Positions 7,440 through 17,200 of a stretch of DNA of 34,691 nucleotides are shown piece by piece (position 1 is the first letter of the stretch; the number at the start of each line of letters is the position of its first letter). The translations under genes were made by a program, and so were the position numbers. The notes beneath the pieces are model-generated. The model was not told where the DNA came from and searched no databases. It worked only from the letters and a program-made list of their open reading frames with translations. The DNA is from Porphyromonadaceae bacterium (GTDB lineage: Bacteria; Bacteroidota; Bacteroidia; Bacteroidales; Porphyromonadaceae), in contig JAUMYV010000019.1 of NCBI GenBank assembly GCA_030528445.1, positions 1-34,691 on the forward strand, in the 5' to 3' direction.

Positions 7440-9710
7440 ATGGAACATCAATCATCTATGTACGAGCGTACCAAAGCCTTCTGGGAATGGTTTGTCGCCA
7501 ACGAAGCTACCCTTAGACGCAACGTCAAGAATCCGCCTAAGCGCGGTCTGACGGCAGAGGCAAAAATCAATCAAGAACTGTCCAAAATTCATCCAGATTT
7601 AAGGATGTATGTACGTAAATACGAGAGTTTAATTCTACTCAACGAAGAACATCTCTCGGGGAAGTTTGTGATGTCCATTGAGCTAAGTGGACGCAGATAT
7701 CCATACTACATTGGTGTGATGATGTCGCTTAGCTTTCCTGCTCTGCAGCTCAAGAAGTGGCACTTCATCCCAGAGGGGATGGTCTCGCATACGACTCTAC
7801 CTCCGCTCAATCAATGGAATCCCTTTCGTCTGGAATTTGCCACTAGCCCAGATGACCCTACGGTGCTGCTGGTCAGACCCAATAAGGGGCTTGATCTAAA
7901 TACCCCAGAGGGCAAGGAGATGCTAGATAAGGCGCTCGACTTCTTCCTCGGGGAGACTATGCGCGTTCTCTACCTGAGCGATATACAGGTGGGCGACTTT
8001 CCCGATATAGAGATGATGAGTTCGATCTCTTTCTTCTTGGAACATCGACCATCCAAGGGCGAACAGCTACGTTTGCCTTTCGATCCCTATTATAATCTCT
8101 GCCACTACTCTCTGGGCGATGACCTCGCCTTGGAGCGACGCGATGGTACGACCCCATATCCGGTGCTTATCGACGAAGCCCTTGGTCAAGCTCCTAAGCA
8201 CGATACGGGTGAGCTGATGCGTGCGGGAATCAAGTTCGTCAGTCTGCGCCTAAGCTATCCGCTCGATCCCACAGAGGGCGAACGAGTCCTCTCTCGGATA
8301 TTCTTCTCTCTGCGCTCTCATATCTTCGAGTCTCTCTTGCCTGTGGGCAAGGCTATAGGTGGGGAGCATGAGGATATTTACCATCTCGATCTATTGGTGG
8401 CAGACGAACCTAAGTTTATGGAGGCTCTCTCCAGTGTTGCTCCACAAATCCCCGTAGATATTGATCTGATCGAGCACACAAAAAAGACGAATCAGCTACG
8501 TCGTCTCTACAGCACAGACAGGTTCACGATGGAGCAGCTCAACGATCTGAATGCACCACCCTCGACCATCATCAATCGCTACAAGAGCCTCCCCAAGAGT
8601 GAGCAAGAGGACTGGCAGATGCGTCTGATTTATGGGCGCGCGCTGAATAATGCCAAGAACTTCGACGAAGCTCTGACAGTGCTTGAGCGATGTGTTCAGG
8701 AGCGGCCAGACTCTGGTTTGGCTCTCTACCGACTAGGATATACCTATACCTATATCCACTCCGATAAGCCTATTTCTGCCGATCTGATGAAGTATCGCAA
8801 CCGCGCCATAGAGCTATTTGAGCGTATGTACGAGCTGGACTATCGCCCGAGCGAAGCTGCTGTTTTCCTCGCACATTTACACTTCCGCTATGCACCCAAG
8901 GCAGAACAGAGCTACTTCATCGGGCAGGAATACCTCGCTCTAGCCAAGGAGACACCCAAAATCTACGAATCCTACGAAGATTGGTTCCTCGATACACCTG
9001 AGCCTCTCTCGCTAGAGCATTATGGGGAGATAGAGAGCCTGCTGACCTCAATCTTGGGTGAGGCAAAGTTCAAGATACGTATCCCCCACCAGAATGGGCA
9101 GTACTACCAGATTCTTTGGTTTGCTCCCTCGGCGACGCTTCCTTGTCACCTAATCTTGAGTCTTGGCACGTCGACGGTGCTGCTGAGCAACTCCGACAGA
9201 CTCTCGCCTCTAGGAGGTCGAGTGGAGTTCTGTATCGCTCTACCAGCCGATACGCCTGTGACGCCTGAGTTGCTTAAGAAGAATACGCCTTGGTATATAC
9301 AAGTTTTGCTCAAGCTCAACGCGTATATCACCAGCGACCAGGACTGTGCCATTGAAGACGGAAGCTGTATCGACTTTGCGCCTGAGTCCGTGGACGAAGT
9401 TGGGTTGTTTACAGGCGTCTATCTCAGAGGCCTCAAGGGTATCACGCGCAGGCATAGGCAGCTTAGCCCACTTACTCTGTCTACAGGGCAGGAGGTTTCG
9501 TTCATGTCTGTTACCCCTATCTATGGCGAGGAGTTGGAGTTCCTCTGTACCAGTACACTCAAGGCAATCAAGGAGATGGGACTTGCTGCCCTCTCGCCTA
9601 TCTACAATCCCGAACGCGAGAACCTCTGCCAGAGCAATAGGCAGCCCATAGATGAGGATGAGTACGATTGGGATAGTCTATTCTCCCAAGACGAAATCCT
9701 CCCCAGTTAA
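7440..9710 (+). CDS. Protein with TPR-like repeats and C-terminal SUFU-like domain, function unknown
   Basis: This is a 756-residue soluble protein with no signal peptide or membrane span. Residues 1-150 contain an FWEWF block and a segment resembling N-terminal modules I recall from proteins of the SUFU/SMI1 immunity world (an F-W-x-W-F start followed by an ISxEG-like strand). Residues about 395-510 look like two or three TPR-type helical pairs (alanine/leucine-rich, with an ALTVLERCVQERPDSGLALYRLG-type repeat split across the unit). Residues about 530-740 resemble the Suppressor-of-Fused domain: a TLG/SLG strand, RVEFCIALP, a W-x-x-x-L-L-K-L block, and a late strand VTPIYGEELEF followed by a long helix. 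SUFU-domain proteins in bacteria are often immunity proteins of polymorphic toxin systems. No toxin is visible beside it, so the role stays open. Confidence 0.62.
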   Translation: MEHQSSMYERTKAFWEWFVANEATLRRNVKNPPKRGLTAEAKINQELSKIHPDLRMYVRKYESLILLNEEHLSGKFVMSIELSGRRYPYYIGVMMSLSFPALQLKKWHFIPEGMVSHTTLPPLNQWNPFRLEFATSPDDPTVLLVRPNKGLDLNTPEGKEMLDKALDFFLGETMRVLYLSDIQVGDFPDIEMMSSISFFLEHRPSKGEQLRLPFDPYYNLCHYSLGDDLALERRDGTTPYPVLIDEALGQAPKHDTGELMRAGIKFVSLRLSYPLDPTEGERVLSRIFFSLRSHIFESLLPVGKAIGGEHEDIYHLDLLVADEPKFMEALSSVAPQIPVDIDLIEHTKKTNQLRRLYSTDRFTMEQLNDLNAPPSTIINRYKSLPKSEQEDWQMRLIYGRALNNAKNFDEALTVLERCVQERPDSGLALYRLGYTYTYIHSDKPISADLMKYRNRAIELFERMYELDYRPSEAAVFLAHLHFRYAPKAEQSYFIGQEYLALAKETPKIYESYEDWFLDTPEPLSLEHYGEIESLLTSILGEAKFKIRIPHQNGQYYQILWFAPSATLPCHLILSLGTSTVLLSNSDRLSPLGGRVEFCIALPADTPVTPELLKKNTPWYIQVLLKLNAYITSDQDCAIEDGSCIDFAPESVDEVGLFTGVYLRGLKGITRRHRQLSPLTLSTGQEVSFMSVTPIYGEELEFLCTSTLKAIKEMGLAALSPIYNPERENLCQSNRQPIDEDEYDWDSLFSQDEILPS

Positions 9711-9818
9711 GGAAAATTCCTGTAGAGGGGGCTGCGCCAAAATTCGATTTTACTCAGCTCTTTTTAGGTGTGTCAGTTTGCGTGCGATGATACGCCGCTT
9801 CGCTATCTCTAGTCTAGT

Positions 9819-11549
9819 TTACTTATTGAATCCCTCCACTATGCGTTCTCGCTTGGTATCGTAGGCTTGATTAAAGAAGCTCTTGCGAGGATCGCTATGT
9901 GGTGTACGGATGCCAAGCAAATCGTATAGAGAAGCTGGTAGTAGATCCGTCATGATAGGCGAGGACTGATGCAGTTTGATCCGTTTCATTAGGTCGGGAT
10001 ACATCTCTTGCATAGATGATGAGAGGTAAACCATGAAGGGAATCTCCAGCCCTCCAGCTTCAATGCCGTGCCGAGCCTGCTCTGGTGTCTCGGGATCATC
10101 GTAGACGATATAGCCATGATCCGAGAGATAGATGATTAGAGATGGCTCATCTGCGTAGCGATTGATGATTTGCCCGACGATGGAGTCGTTGTAGTGCACG
10201 CTACGTATATAGTCTAGTCGCCCTTGATCTACCTTGGGACTGATACGTTCTGGTAGATCATTTAGAGAGAAAGGGTGGTAATGCTCTGGGTATCTCTGAT
10301 CGAAGATAGGGTGACTACCCATCAGGTGTACGATCTGTAGGAGCGATTGCTCGCCAGGGAGCGACTTGCAGCTATGTAGATACGGTAGAACCTCCTCGTC
10401 TATGGCAGGCTTCTGCGGACTCCACCAGTCTCGGGTTGTCCTTTTCTTGATAAAGTATGTTTCATCTGACGTCTCGCTAATGGCTACGACCTGATGAATC
10501 CGAAGACCCGAATTCTCTTGGGCACTCAACCAGTATGTATGGTAACCAGCACGAGACATCACGCTCGGCAGTGTCGGGAAGGTGTACCAGTCCTGTGCGG
10601 ACTCATTCGTATACGATGTGAGGACTTTGGATAGAGAGCTTGCTGTATAGGCCTCGGGGCTAATGACATCTGTGAATAGAAACAGATTCCCTTGTCTGAG
10701 TAAACTGTCTATGTGTGGCGTTGTCTCCAAGGGATAGCCGTAGCAGTGCATATAACGCTTGGTAAGAGATTCGCCTATGATCAGTACCACGTTGTGCTTC
10801 TTGAGAGGCGTGTGCGTAACCTCTAGGGAGATTTCTTTGAGCTGCGAGAGAAACTTCTCAGAGATAGACTTCTCCTCAATCGTCGTATAGAGACTCATAT
10901 ATAGGCGCTCGAAGGGTGCCATCTGGCTGAAGATGGGAAACTCCTCTGTATCATTGGCATATAGTCGATTCCTAAAGCTTACCCCTTGGTTCAATACTCC
11001 ATAACCAAAGAGCAAAAGTCCCGAAGCAATTAGGTTGATGATAAGCGAGGATTCCTGCGAACGCTCCCGCCTTAGCCAAAACCTAAGGCCATACACCGCT
11101 ACAGAGGTCGCTAGAAGCTGCCCCAAGGGTATCAGCCAAACCGAGGGAATCAGGAGTGAGGGGGTAAACTCCCTGAGCTCCGAGGGATTGGTACTGAGTA
11201 GAATCAAGGCAATGCTATCAGTGAACACCGTTTGATAGGTGTGTAGCAGAAAACTCTCTGTGAGGAATAGCCCTGCGGTCGCAATAAGGATCATCCCTAC
11301 GACTGCGCGACGCATGAGACGGGGCATCGGTAGAGCACAGATCCCCCAAGTGAGCATGGCCACCCCAAAGACACCAGCGAGCGACAGAGTGTATTCGCCT
11401 TCGATTGGCCAGTCGCTATTGAGGTAGCGATAGTTGATGATGCTACCCAGGATGATTGAGAATACTGGAACGTAGATGTGCTCGTGGATGATACGAGTCG
11501 AGATAGGTAGATAGGACGCTATGCCAGCGAAGTGCTTTCTCTGCTTCAT
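9819..11549 (-). CDS. Phosphoethanolamine transferase (EptA/sulfatase family)
   Basis: This is a 576-residue inner-membrane enzyme. About five hydrophobic segments occupy residues 25-185, then a periplasmic alkaline-phosphatase/sulfatase-fold domain runs from 250 to 560. Metal and catalytic residues are visible: E260 in IIGES, the probable nucleophile T302 in AYTASSLS, and the SDHGY motif near 470. The family moves phosphoethanolamine from phosphatidylethanolamine to lipid A or other surface glycans, and lipid A forms lower sensitivity to cationic peptides such as polymyxin. The acceptor cannot be told from sequence. The gene is convergent with the SUFU/TPR gene (108 bp apart, no clear terminator seen) and has its own promoter. 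The conserved HxxH-like region is HLMGSHPIFDQRYP. Confidence 0.85.
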   Translation of the reverse strand: MKQRKHFAGIASYLPISTRIIHEHIYVPVFSIILGSIINYRYLNSDWPIEGEYTLSLAGVFGVAMLTWGICALPMPRLMRRAVVGMILIATAGLFLTESFLLHTYQTVFTDSIALILLSTNPSELREFTPSLLIPSVWLIPLGQLLATSVAVYGLRFWLRRERSQESSLIINLIASGLLLFGYGVLNQGVSFRNRLYANDTEEFPIFSQMAPFERLYMSLYTTIEEKSISEKFLSQLKEISLEVTHTPLKKHNVVLIIGESLTKRYMHCYGYPLETTPHIDSLLRQGNLFLFTDVISPEAYTASSLSKVLTSYTNESAQDWYTFPTLPSVMSRAGYHTYWLSAQENSGLRIHQVVAISETSDETYFIKKRTTRDWWSPQKPAIDEEVLPYLHSCKSLPGEQSLLQIVHLMGSHPIFDQRYPEHYHPFSLNDLPERISPKVDQGRLDYIRSVHYNDSIVGQIINRYADEPSLIIYLSDHGYIVYDDPETPEQARHGIEAGGLEIPFMVYLSSSMQEMYPDLMKRIKLHQSSPIMTDLLPASLYDLLGIRTPHSDPRKSFFNQAYDTKRERIVEGFNK

Positions 11550-11593
11550 CTAGTAGGTAGGTAAATGTGTTGTTTGTGTTTCAAAACTGCTAG

Positions 11594-11624
11594 CAAAGAT
11601 AGCCCACTTATCCTCGACTATCAA
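11594..11624 (-). promoter_or_regulatory. Promoter of the phosphoethanolamine transferase gene
   Basis: On the - strand, TTG (11624-11622) is followed after 20 nt by TATCTTTG (11601-11594), a full match to the -7 consensus. The leader to the ATG at 11549 is about 40 nt. Confidence 0.55.
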
Positions 11625-12002
11625 GATATTTATCCATCGGGGCAAGTTCCCCTCCAAAAATCGCTGTAATTGCTACAAAATGTAAATAGATTGTTTGCGC
11701 GAGCAGATCTCTTCTCACAGCATGCTATCTTCTCGTTTTTCTTATATCTGATTAGTTTGTGACCATCAGCAACCAAAGAAACTCTGCGCCATATAGCCAC
11801 CATCTCATGCTAGAGCATTGTATAAAGTACACTGAGCCTACTCGAGCAGAAAGGCATAAAACATATGCTCCAATAGTGGGATATGCTCCGTAATTATTTG
11901 CCTTTTTCCTTGCCTCTAGAGAATCGAGCATGAGGAGTACTGTGTACATGCATCAAGATACATGTTTTATTGTAAACTTCTAGTTTATAAATGCTTATTG
12001 TC
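11625..12002. other. Gene-free divergent intergenic region
   Basis: This 378-bp stretch lies between divergent promoters. It is A+T-rich and has no ORF with coding character. A 65-codon - strand ORF at 11752-11949 has no family resemblance and no promoter or ribosome signal. I see no RNA gene, operator pair or repeat. Confidence 0.5.
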
Positions 12003-12010
12003 TATCTTTG
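12003..12010 (+). promoter_or_regulatory. -7 promoter element (TATCTTTG) of the outer membrane protein gene
   Basis: TATCTTTG lies 46 nt before the GTG start at 12057. A TTTA at 11984-11987 is a poor -33 candidate with a short 15-nt spacer. Confidence 0.45.
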
Positions 12011-12056
12011 CTGAAGATTTCCTAGGAGTATAATAATCAAAAAACAAACAAAACAC

Positions 12057-12848
12057 GTGAAAAAATTTTTATCTACCATTTGCCTGCTTGCTGTAGGTCT
12101 AGGTGCTACGGCGCAAACTAAAGCTTTCGATCCCCAAAATGGAGCATTGCTAGATGGCAAGACGATTGTCAAGATGAATGTAACGGGATTAGTCACGCGT
12201 AACTTTGGCTTCTACGCCGAGCGTATCCTCGCCAAGCCATTGAGCTTCCAGCTTGGTGTCAATGTAATGTCTACCGGTATGCTACCTTTTGCTAGCTCAC
12301 TAGCATCCAAGCATCCAGAGGTTGCCGATATCACCATCAGCTCCAAGTCTATTACTCCAGAGCTACGTCTGTATCTAGGTAAGGGTTATGGTAGTGGGTT
12401 CTACATTGCTCCCTACATGCGCTATGAGAGCCATAGGGTTGCTGGTCTCAATTTGAGCCCCGATTTGTCTACAGGAGCTCAGCAGGATGAATATACAAGG
12501 CTAGCCAAGCTCAGAATGAATGGTAGCCTTAGCGCCCTCAGTGGGGGATTGCTCGTAGGTGCTCAATGGAAGTTTGGTGCGAAGAAGAACATTGTCTTAG
12601 ATTGGTCTATCATCGGTTTGCACGCAGGTACGGCTAAGCTAACTCTAGAGGGTAAGTTGCCCAGAGAAGTTGCAGATCTGACAGAGAAGGAAGTCGGCAA
12701 GCTCAAGAAAGACTTGCACGATGTAGCCAAAGAATTACCCGAGCTTAAAGATAAGCTAGTGGACATCAATGCTCGTGGAGTCAAGGTCTCTACAGATATG
12801 CCTTTTGTTTTCTTCAGAATGGCTCTCTCGATTGGCTATCGCTTCTAG
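12057..12848 (+). CDS. Predicted outer membrane beta-barrel protein
   Basis: The product has 263 residues and begins at a GTG. A typical Sec signal peptide (MKKFLSTICLLAVGLGATAQ, cleavage probably after TAQ) is followed by alternating amphipathic strands such as FGFYAERIL, FQLGVNVMS, LRLYLGKGYGSGFYIAPYMRYE and a terminal strand ending in Arg-Phe, the usual barrel-closing residue. A charged helical insert (about 195-235, rich in K/E/L with LTEKEVGKLKKDL) sits before the final strands and may be a periplasmic or extracellular loop. It resembles the small 8-stranded DUF3575/OmpA-like barrels of Bacteroidota. No ligand or partner can be named. It appears to be transcribed alone and to end in a hairpin. 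Confidence 0.72.
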   Translation: MKKFLSTICLLAVGLGATAQTKAFDPQNGALLDGKTIVKMNVTGLVTRNFGFYAERILAKPLSFQLGVNVMSTGMLPFASSLASKHPEVADITISSKSITPELRLYLGKGYGSGFYIAPYMRYESHRVAGLNLSPDLSTGAQQDEYTRLAKLRMNGSLSALSGGLLVGAQWKFGAKKNIVLDWSIIGLHAGTAKLTLEGKLPREVADLTEKEVGKLKKDLHDVAKELPELKDKLVDINARGVKVSTDMPFVFFRMALSIGYRF

Positions 12849-12894
12849 GAGACCTTGGCAAAAGCTCTCTAGAGAACTTATCCAACCTAAAAAT

Positions 12895-12943
12895 GAAGAG
12901 GGAATACTGGCGACTCATCTGTGTCGGTCAGTATTCCCTCTTC
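12895..12943. terminator. Long hairpin downstream of the outer membrane protein gene (probable terminator)
   Basis: GAAGAGGGAATACTG (12895-12909) and CAGTATTCCCTCTTC (12929-12943) form a perfect 15-bp stem. Inside the 19-nt loop, CGAC (12911-12914) can pair with GTCG (12923-12926). There is no strong T-run after the stem, so efficiency is uncertain. Confidence 0.65.
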
Positions 12944-13023
12944 GTTTAGGCTGCATGGGCTCGAGACTTTAGCGAGCGTTTATGATCAGCCCCACTGGGG
13001 TATCCTTTTTGGACGTAAATAGT

Positions 13024-13031
13024 TACATTTG
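13024..13031 (+). promoter_or_regulatory. -7 promoter element (TACATTTG) of the lipoprotein gene
   Basis: TACATTTG lies 72 nt before the ATG at 13103. A TTTG at 13008-13011 is only 12 nt upstream, too close for a normal -33, so only the -7 element is supported. Confidence 0.35.
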
Positions 13032-13102
13032 CCATGAGCTTTGCATGATCTCATAGGATCTGCTGAGCGATTGGATAGTAAACATTCAAAATAATCGAAC
13101 TA

Positions 13103-13891
13103 ATGAAAACAAAAGCACAATGGATACAGGCTCTGGCGATGATCGTTTGCTGTGTAGGCTGTACCTCGGGGCAGAAAGACTCTGGCCAAGCCAAAACTCA
13201 AGATTCTGTCCCCCAAGAAGTGATGCAGTCGGAGGAGGACATTTCTCATGATGCCGGGGAGAAAGAAGGTAATTATTCGGTCATCAGCCTACCCGTCATT
13301 CCCGACGAGATGTATCGGGAGCTGTACGAGAGTACCAAGGCTCCTACGAGTCCCCCAGACTCCTCTTTCTTCCGTACGGGCAACGACTACATCCTTTGGC
13401 TCCATGAGCAGCCTAGATCCTCGACTATGCCATTTAAGCTCACGCAGGGTAGTAGGGGAGAGAGTATTTCCCTTGTCAATGGCTCATCGGGCAAGGTAGA
13501 GGAGCTGCAAGCTGTCTATAGATGTGGCGATATAGAGCAAGACCTGCTAGAGCAGATTAGAGAGCAGTGCCTAGAGAGTATAGATGAGGTGGCAGATGTC
13601 GAGTTTACGCACTATGACTTCGATGGTGATGGCAAGCAGGAACTGATACTTACATACTCTGACGCAGGTTCTCTCTTTGTTGGGGGTTACGTGTTTAAGT
13701 TCACAGGACGAAGCCCGAATGCTCCTTGGGAATACCTTGCTTGCGTATCAGGTCAATTTACGCTGTTTGTGAACAAGGAGACGGGGCATATACTTGCTCC
13801 CTATGGGTCACAGGGCTTATTCGATGCCTATCGCTTCGACGGAAAAACATTTGTTAGGATTGAAGCACAGCCTACTGTGTCGGAACATTGA
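13103..13891 (+). CDS. Predicted lipoprotein with an Asp-rich calcium-binding-like motif
   Basis: The product has 262 residues. The N-terminus (MKTKAQWIQALAMIVCCVGC) is a lipoprotein signal peptide with the lipidated Cys at residue 20 (VGC|T). A low-complexity S/Q/K/E linker follows. At about 172-180 the sequence HYDFDGDGKQELILTY has a D-x-D-x-D-G pattern as in FG-GAP/dockerin-like calcium loops, and the remainder is predicted beta-rich. It is probably anchored in the outer membrane or exposed to the periplasm. I do not recognise the family. The 52-residue membrane peptide begins 78 nt downstream. Confidence 0.7.
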   Translation: MKTKAQWIQALAMIVCCVGCTSGQKDSGQAKTQDSVPQEVMQSEEDISHDAGEKEGNYSVISLPVIPDEMYRELYESTKAPTSPPDSSFFRTGNDYILWLHEQPRSSTMPFKLTQGSRGESISLVNGSSGKVEELQAVYRCGDIEQDLLEQIREQCLESIDEVADVEFTHYDFDGDGKQELILTYSDAGSLFVGGYVFKFTGRSPNAPWEYLACVSGQFTLFVNKETGHILAPYGSQGLFDAYRFDGKTFVRIEAQPTVSEH

Positions 13892-13969
13892 AATGTATTT
13901 GTACAAGGCTATAATTTTGAAAAAGGGGATTCGGCATCCTTCGCTGCCGAGCGCCAAAGAATAAGACTG

Positions 13970-14128
13970 ATGAACAAGCTGAAAATAATTACAGGGATTA
14001 ACTGGCAGCACATATTGATTGCTCTGGCGATTGGCTTTCTTATTGTCTTTGTCTCAGATTTAATTTGGGATTTTGAAGGTGTCGTCAATGCCTTCAAGCG
14101 CGGCTTCTACGACAGCTGGAACGGCTAG
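13970..14128 (+). CDS. Small membrane protein, 52 residues
   Basis: ATG 13970 to TAG 14128 encodes MNKLKIITGINWQHILIALA and onward, with one strong hydrophobic span (residues 14-34) and an amphipathic polar tail ending RGFYDSWNG. The tail resembles a pattern I recall from small Bacteroidota inner-membrane proteins that end in a G-F-x-x-G/S-W-N motif. A possible promoter (TTG 13888-13890, TAATTTTG 13912-13919) and a TCGGCA/TGCCGA hairpin (13931-13950) precede it, and a clean terminator follows 25 nt after the stop. The context fits a real short gene rather than noise. Function is unknown. Confidence 0.62.
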   Translation: MNKLKIITGINWQHILIALAIGFLIVFVSDLIWDFEGVVNAFKRGFYDSWNG

Positions 14129-14153
14129 AGTGATGTACTACTTATCTACAAGT

Positions 14154-14197
14154 AAAAGGGGCTGTGGCATATCTCAATGGATGCCACAGCCCCTTTT
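14154..14197. terminator. Bidirectional rho-independent terminator
   Basis: A perfect 17-bp stem, AAAAGGGGCTGTGGCAT (14154-14170) with ATGCCACAGCCCCTTTT (14181-14197), surrounds a 10-nt loop. It has T-runs on both strands. It lies between the convergent small membrane protein gene and the GH85 gene and would end both transcripts. Confidence 0.93.
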
Positions 14198-14216
14198 GGG
14201 ATGATGCTCTAGATCA

Positions 14217-17200
14217 TTAGCGAACCACAAACCTTAGGCTCTGTACGCCTTCGGCAGAAGTCAATGCGATGATGTACGTGCCAGATGAGAGGTTGGCCGT
14301 TGGGATGCTCACCTTGCCACCAAGAGTCTCGCCTTGCCAGAGCGTTACACCAGAGAGGCTGAGTACTCTGATGAGCCCTGCTTGGTCTGTCTCCAGCATT
14401 GCCTGCTCACCTTGGTTGAGTAGGTTGGGGTAGAGACGAAGGCCAGAGGCTACAATGCCCTCTAGACCAGTCTTCTTGATGAAGACAGCGTCTACGGTCA
14501 CAGGACCATTGACTGTGAACTTGAGCGTCTTGCTGATGTCCTGCCCATTGGCCTTGAGGCTAGAGAGCTTCCAGTCGTCATCTGGAGTTACTTTCACCGT
14601 TACCTCTGTGCCTTCGGCTACTTTCGTTAGATCTTCGATGCCTACAAACTCAATCTTGCCCTGACCAGCGACATTGCTGGTGATGGCGTGCATAGGTGTC
14701 TTGATAGGAGCGCCTACTACCTCAAGCTCAGAGATAAGTACATATGTCATCTCAGGGATTGTTACGACAATTTTAATGTACTTGGCCTTGAGATCTTCCT
14801 CTGCAAAAGAGGCGAGGTCATTCATCTGACCAGGCTCTAGGGTGAGCACCTTCTTGTACGAATCTGCATTTTTGTCGGTTGCTGATGCAAATACCTCTAC
14901 TTTGCGAGGGAATCCAATTTCACGGCTAGCATCCTCCATCGTTTTCATGCGGAATGCATAGATTGAGTGCAGGCCTTTGAGGTCATATTCAAGTGTTGAA
15001 GTGAACTCGCTAAATGCAAGACCAGGTAGGAACCAAACATCAGTCTTGCCATCTGCTAGGACTGCGGGGTCATCACTAGTATCAAGGCCGTCAATTTCAC
15101 CAGTAGCGCCTGCATCTCCGCCTATTGAATGGGTCACAGGTTTATTCAGAAGGATGTTGACTCTTGAGGGATCTACGATATTTAGCTGGAACTCCGAAGA
15201 CACTTCTGTGCTTCCGTTTACTAGCTTCACGGTAACTAGAGATTCTCCTGCTTTGGCCCCAGCGAGTAGAGTTAGCTTGATCTTCTCGTCATCAGCTGTA
15301 ACGGTACCATCTACGCTTACGAGGGTATTATCGCTGCTAGCCGATACAGCGAAGTTGCTAGCCTTGTCTACACCACCAAGAGAGTAGGGTACCTCAACGC
15401 TAAGCTTCTCGTTGATGTTTACTTGCTGTACATCAATTTTGCCGATCGATACCTTGGTTTCGATGCCATAAGCTTCGAACTCCCAAATACGGATCGTAAT
15501 GGGCTGCTCCTTGTCGTAGGGCGTGAAGCGGATGTAGCGAGCCGTGGTAGGCTTGATCCAAGCCTCCTTTTCGTTGGCAGACTGTGGGATGTTCTGCTCG
15601 TTGAGCACTTCCTCCCACTTGACGCCGTCATTACTCAACTCGATCTTGTAGTTACTTACGTTCTCAAAGCCCTCTGTAGGACGGCAGTCGAAGAACTTGA
15701 AGCGGTAGAGATTATAGGCCTTCTTCAGGTCGATAACTACCCAGTGAGAGAAGCTACCACCAGCACACCACTTTTTGCTGATATCTCCAGGTCTGCCTAC
15801 GCCATCTAGGAGGTTGCGTGGGTGCTCTCTTTCGTTGGTGTAGCCACTCACTTCCTTGATCTGTCCGCCACGTGCCACGTTTTGGAGCGTTTTTTCGTCG
15901 CTAATCTCAACGAATCCCTCTACGGTCTTGGTCGTAGTGCCTGCTCCGTTGCTTACTTTGACTGTGATGGCGTATAGACCAGCTTGGTCAAACTTAAATG
16001 TTGCCTTATTCTCTGTCGTACTGACGAGCGTTGCTCCCTTGGGTGTTACCCATTCATATTTTTTAGGGAATTTATTGGCATAGGCAGTAAACTCGATTTG
16101 TGAGCCTATAGTAGCAAGCGTTTTGCTTGCAGATATGCGTACTTCTGGGGCTGTAAGGGCTGGATATTTTAGGGTTAGAGTAGCTTCATTGGCTACTTCT
16201 TTCATATCCTTGGTTACGGCTCTTACGTAGACCTTGGCTTCTTTTTCGGATTCGTCCTTGCGTGCGAACTTATCAATATAGAAGCCTTCATTACGCGTCT
16301 GTCCTACGAGCTTTTTAGTCTCTCCTGAGCGTTCGAAGTAAACGTTGTAGTGGTGGATATCATCGCTCTTGGCGGCATCCCAAGTTAGGCGAATATCCGA
16401 TACAGCCTCTTGTAGCTCGTTTTGGCTCTTGAGGTTCGTTACGACACCGCCTTGAGGGGTATAGTTCTCTGCCTTGATCGAGAGCTGGCCGAGTTTGAGG
16501 TTATAGTTATTGATGTTCCTTTGGGGTTTGAAGTTGAGAGATAGCATGCGGAGGTCTTTGCCTGCGAGCGACTTGAGCGAAGCCTTGGCGATAGACCACC
16601 CATTTTGTGCGGATTCTGTGGTCGTGAACTCAATTGCTTGAGTTTCCTTACCATTGATGTCTGTCGATACCACAAGCTCAAAGATTTTGTCAGTATCGCC
16701 CTTGTAGACCAGCTCTACAATTTCATTACCCTTGAGGTTAATCTTAGTTTTGTACAAGTGAACTAGATATTCGGCCTTAGCTCTGATTGGTCCAGAGACA
16801 ACAAGGCTACTGCCTGAGTTGTATGCATCATCCCAGTTGAAATCGAGGTGTATGTTACTTTTTACTCCCCCGTTTTTGGCTTCAACCCACCATCTCCAAG
16901 TAGGCAGTACATCCTGCATCCCGACGTGATACCAGTCTCCTGTGCCACGCTTCTCGCCCTGTACGAATCTGTATTTACCAAGACCTGTACCAAAGCTCGT
17001 GACGAATGGAAGGGAGGTGATGGCGCTACGCTCTTGGATTCCAGCAGACATACCTGGCCAGCTATAGCCTCCATTAGGTCTGGTTTTGGTAGGGTCAAAA
17101 GAGGTATTTACCCAAAATCTACCTGCATTCTTGAAGACCTCGCTCATGGCTGCGTAGGCTTGAGGCCCTGAGGCCTGGGGAGTACCAAGTAGATGCTCTA

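Noticed and set aside
11752-11949. 65-codon - strand ORF in the divergent spacer
   Set aside because: No promoter at the right distance, no recognisable family, and high A+T composition typical of intergenic DNA.
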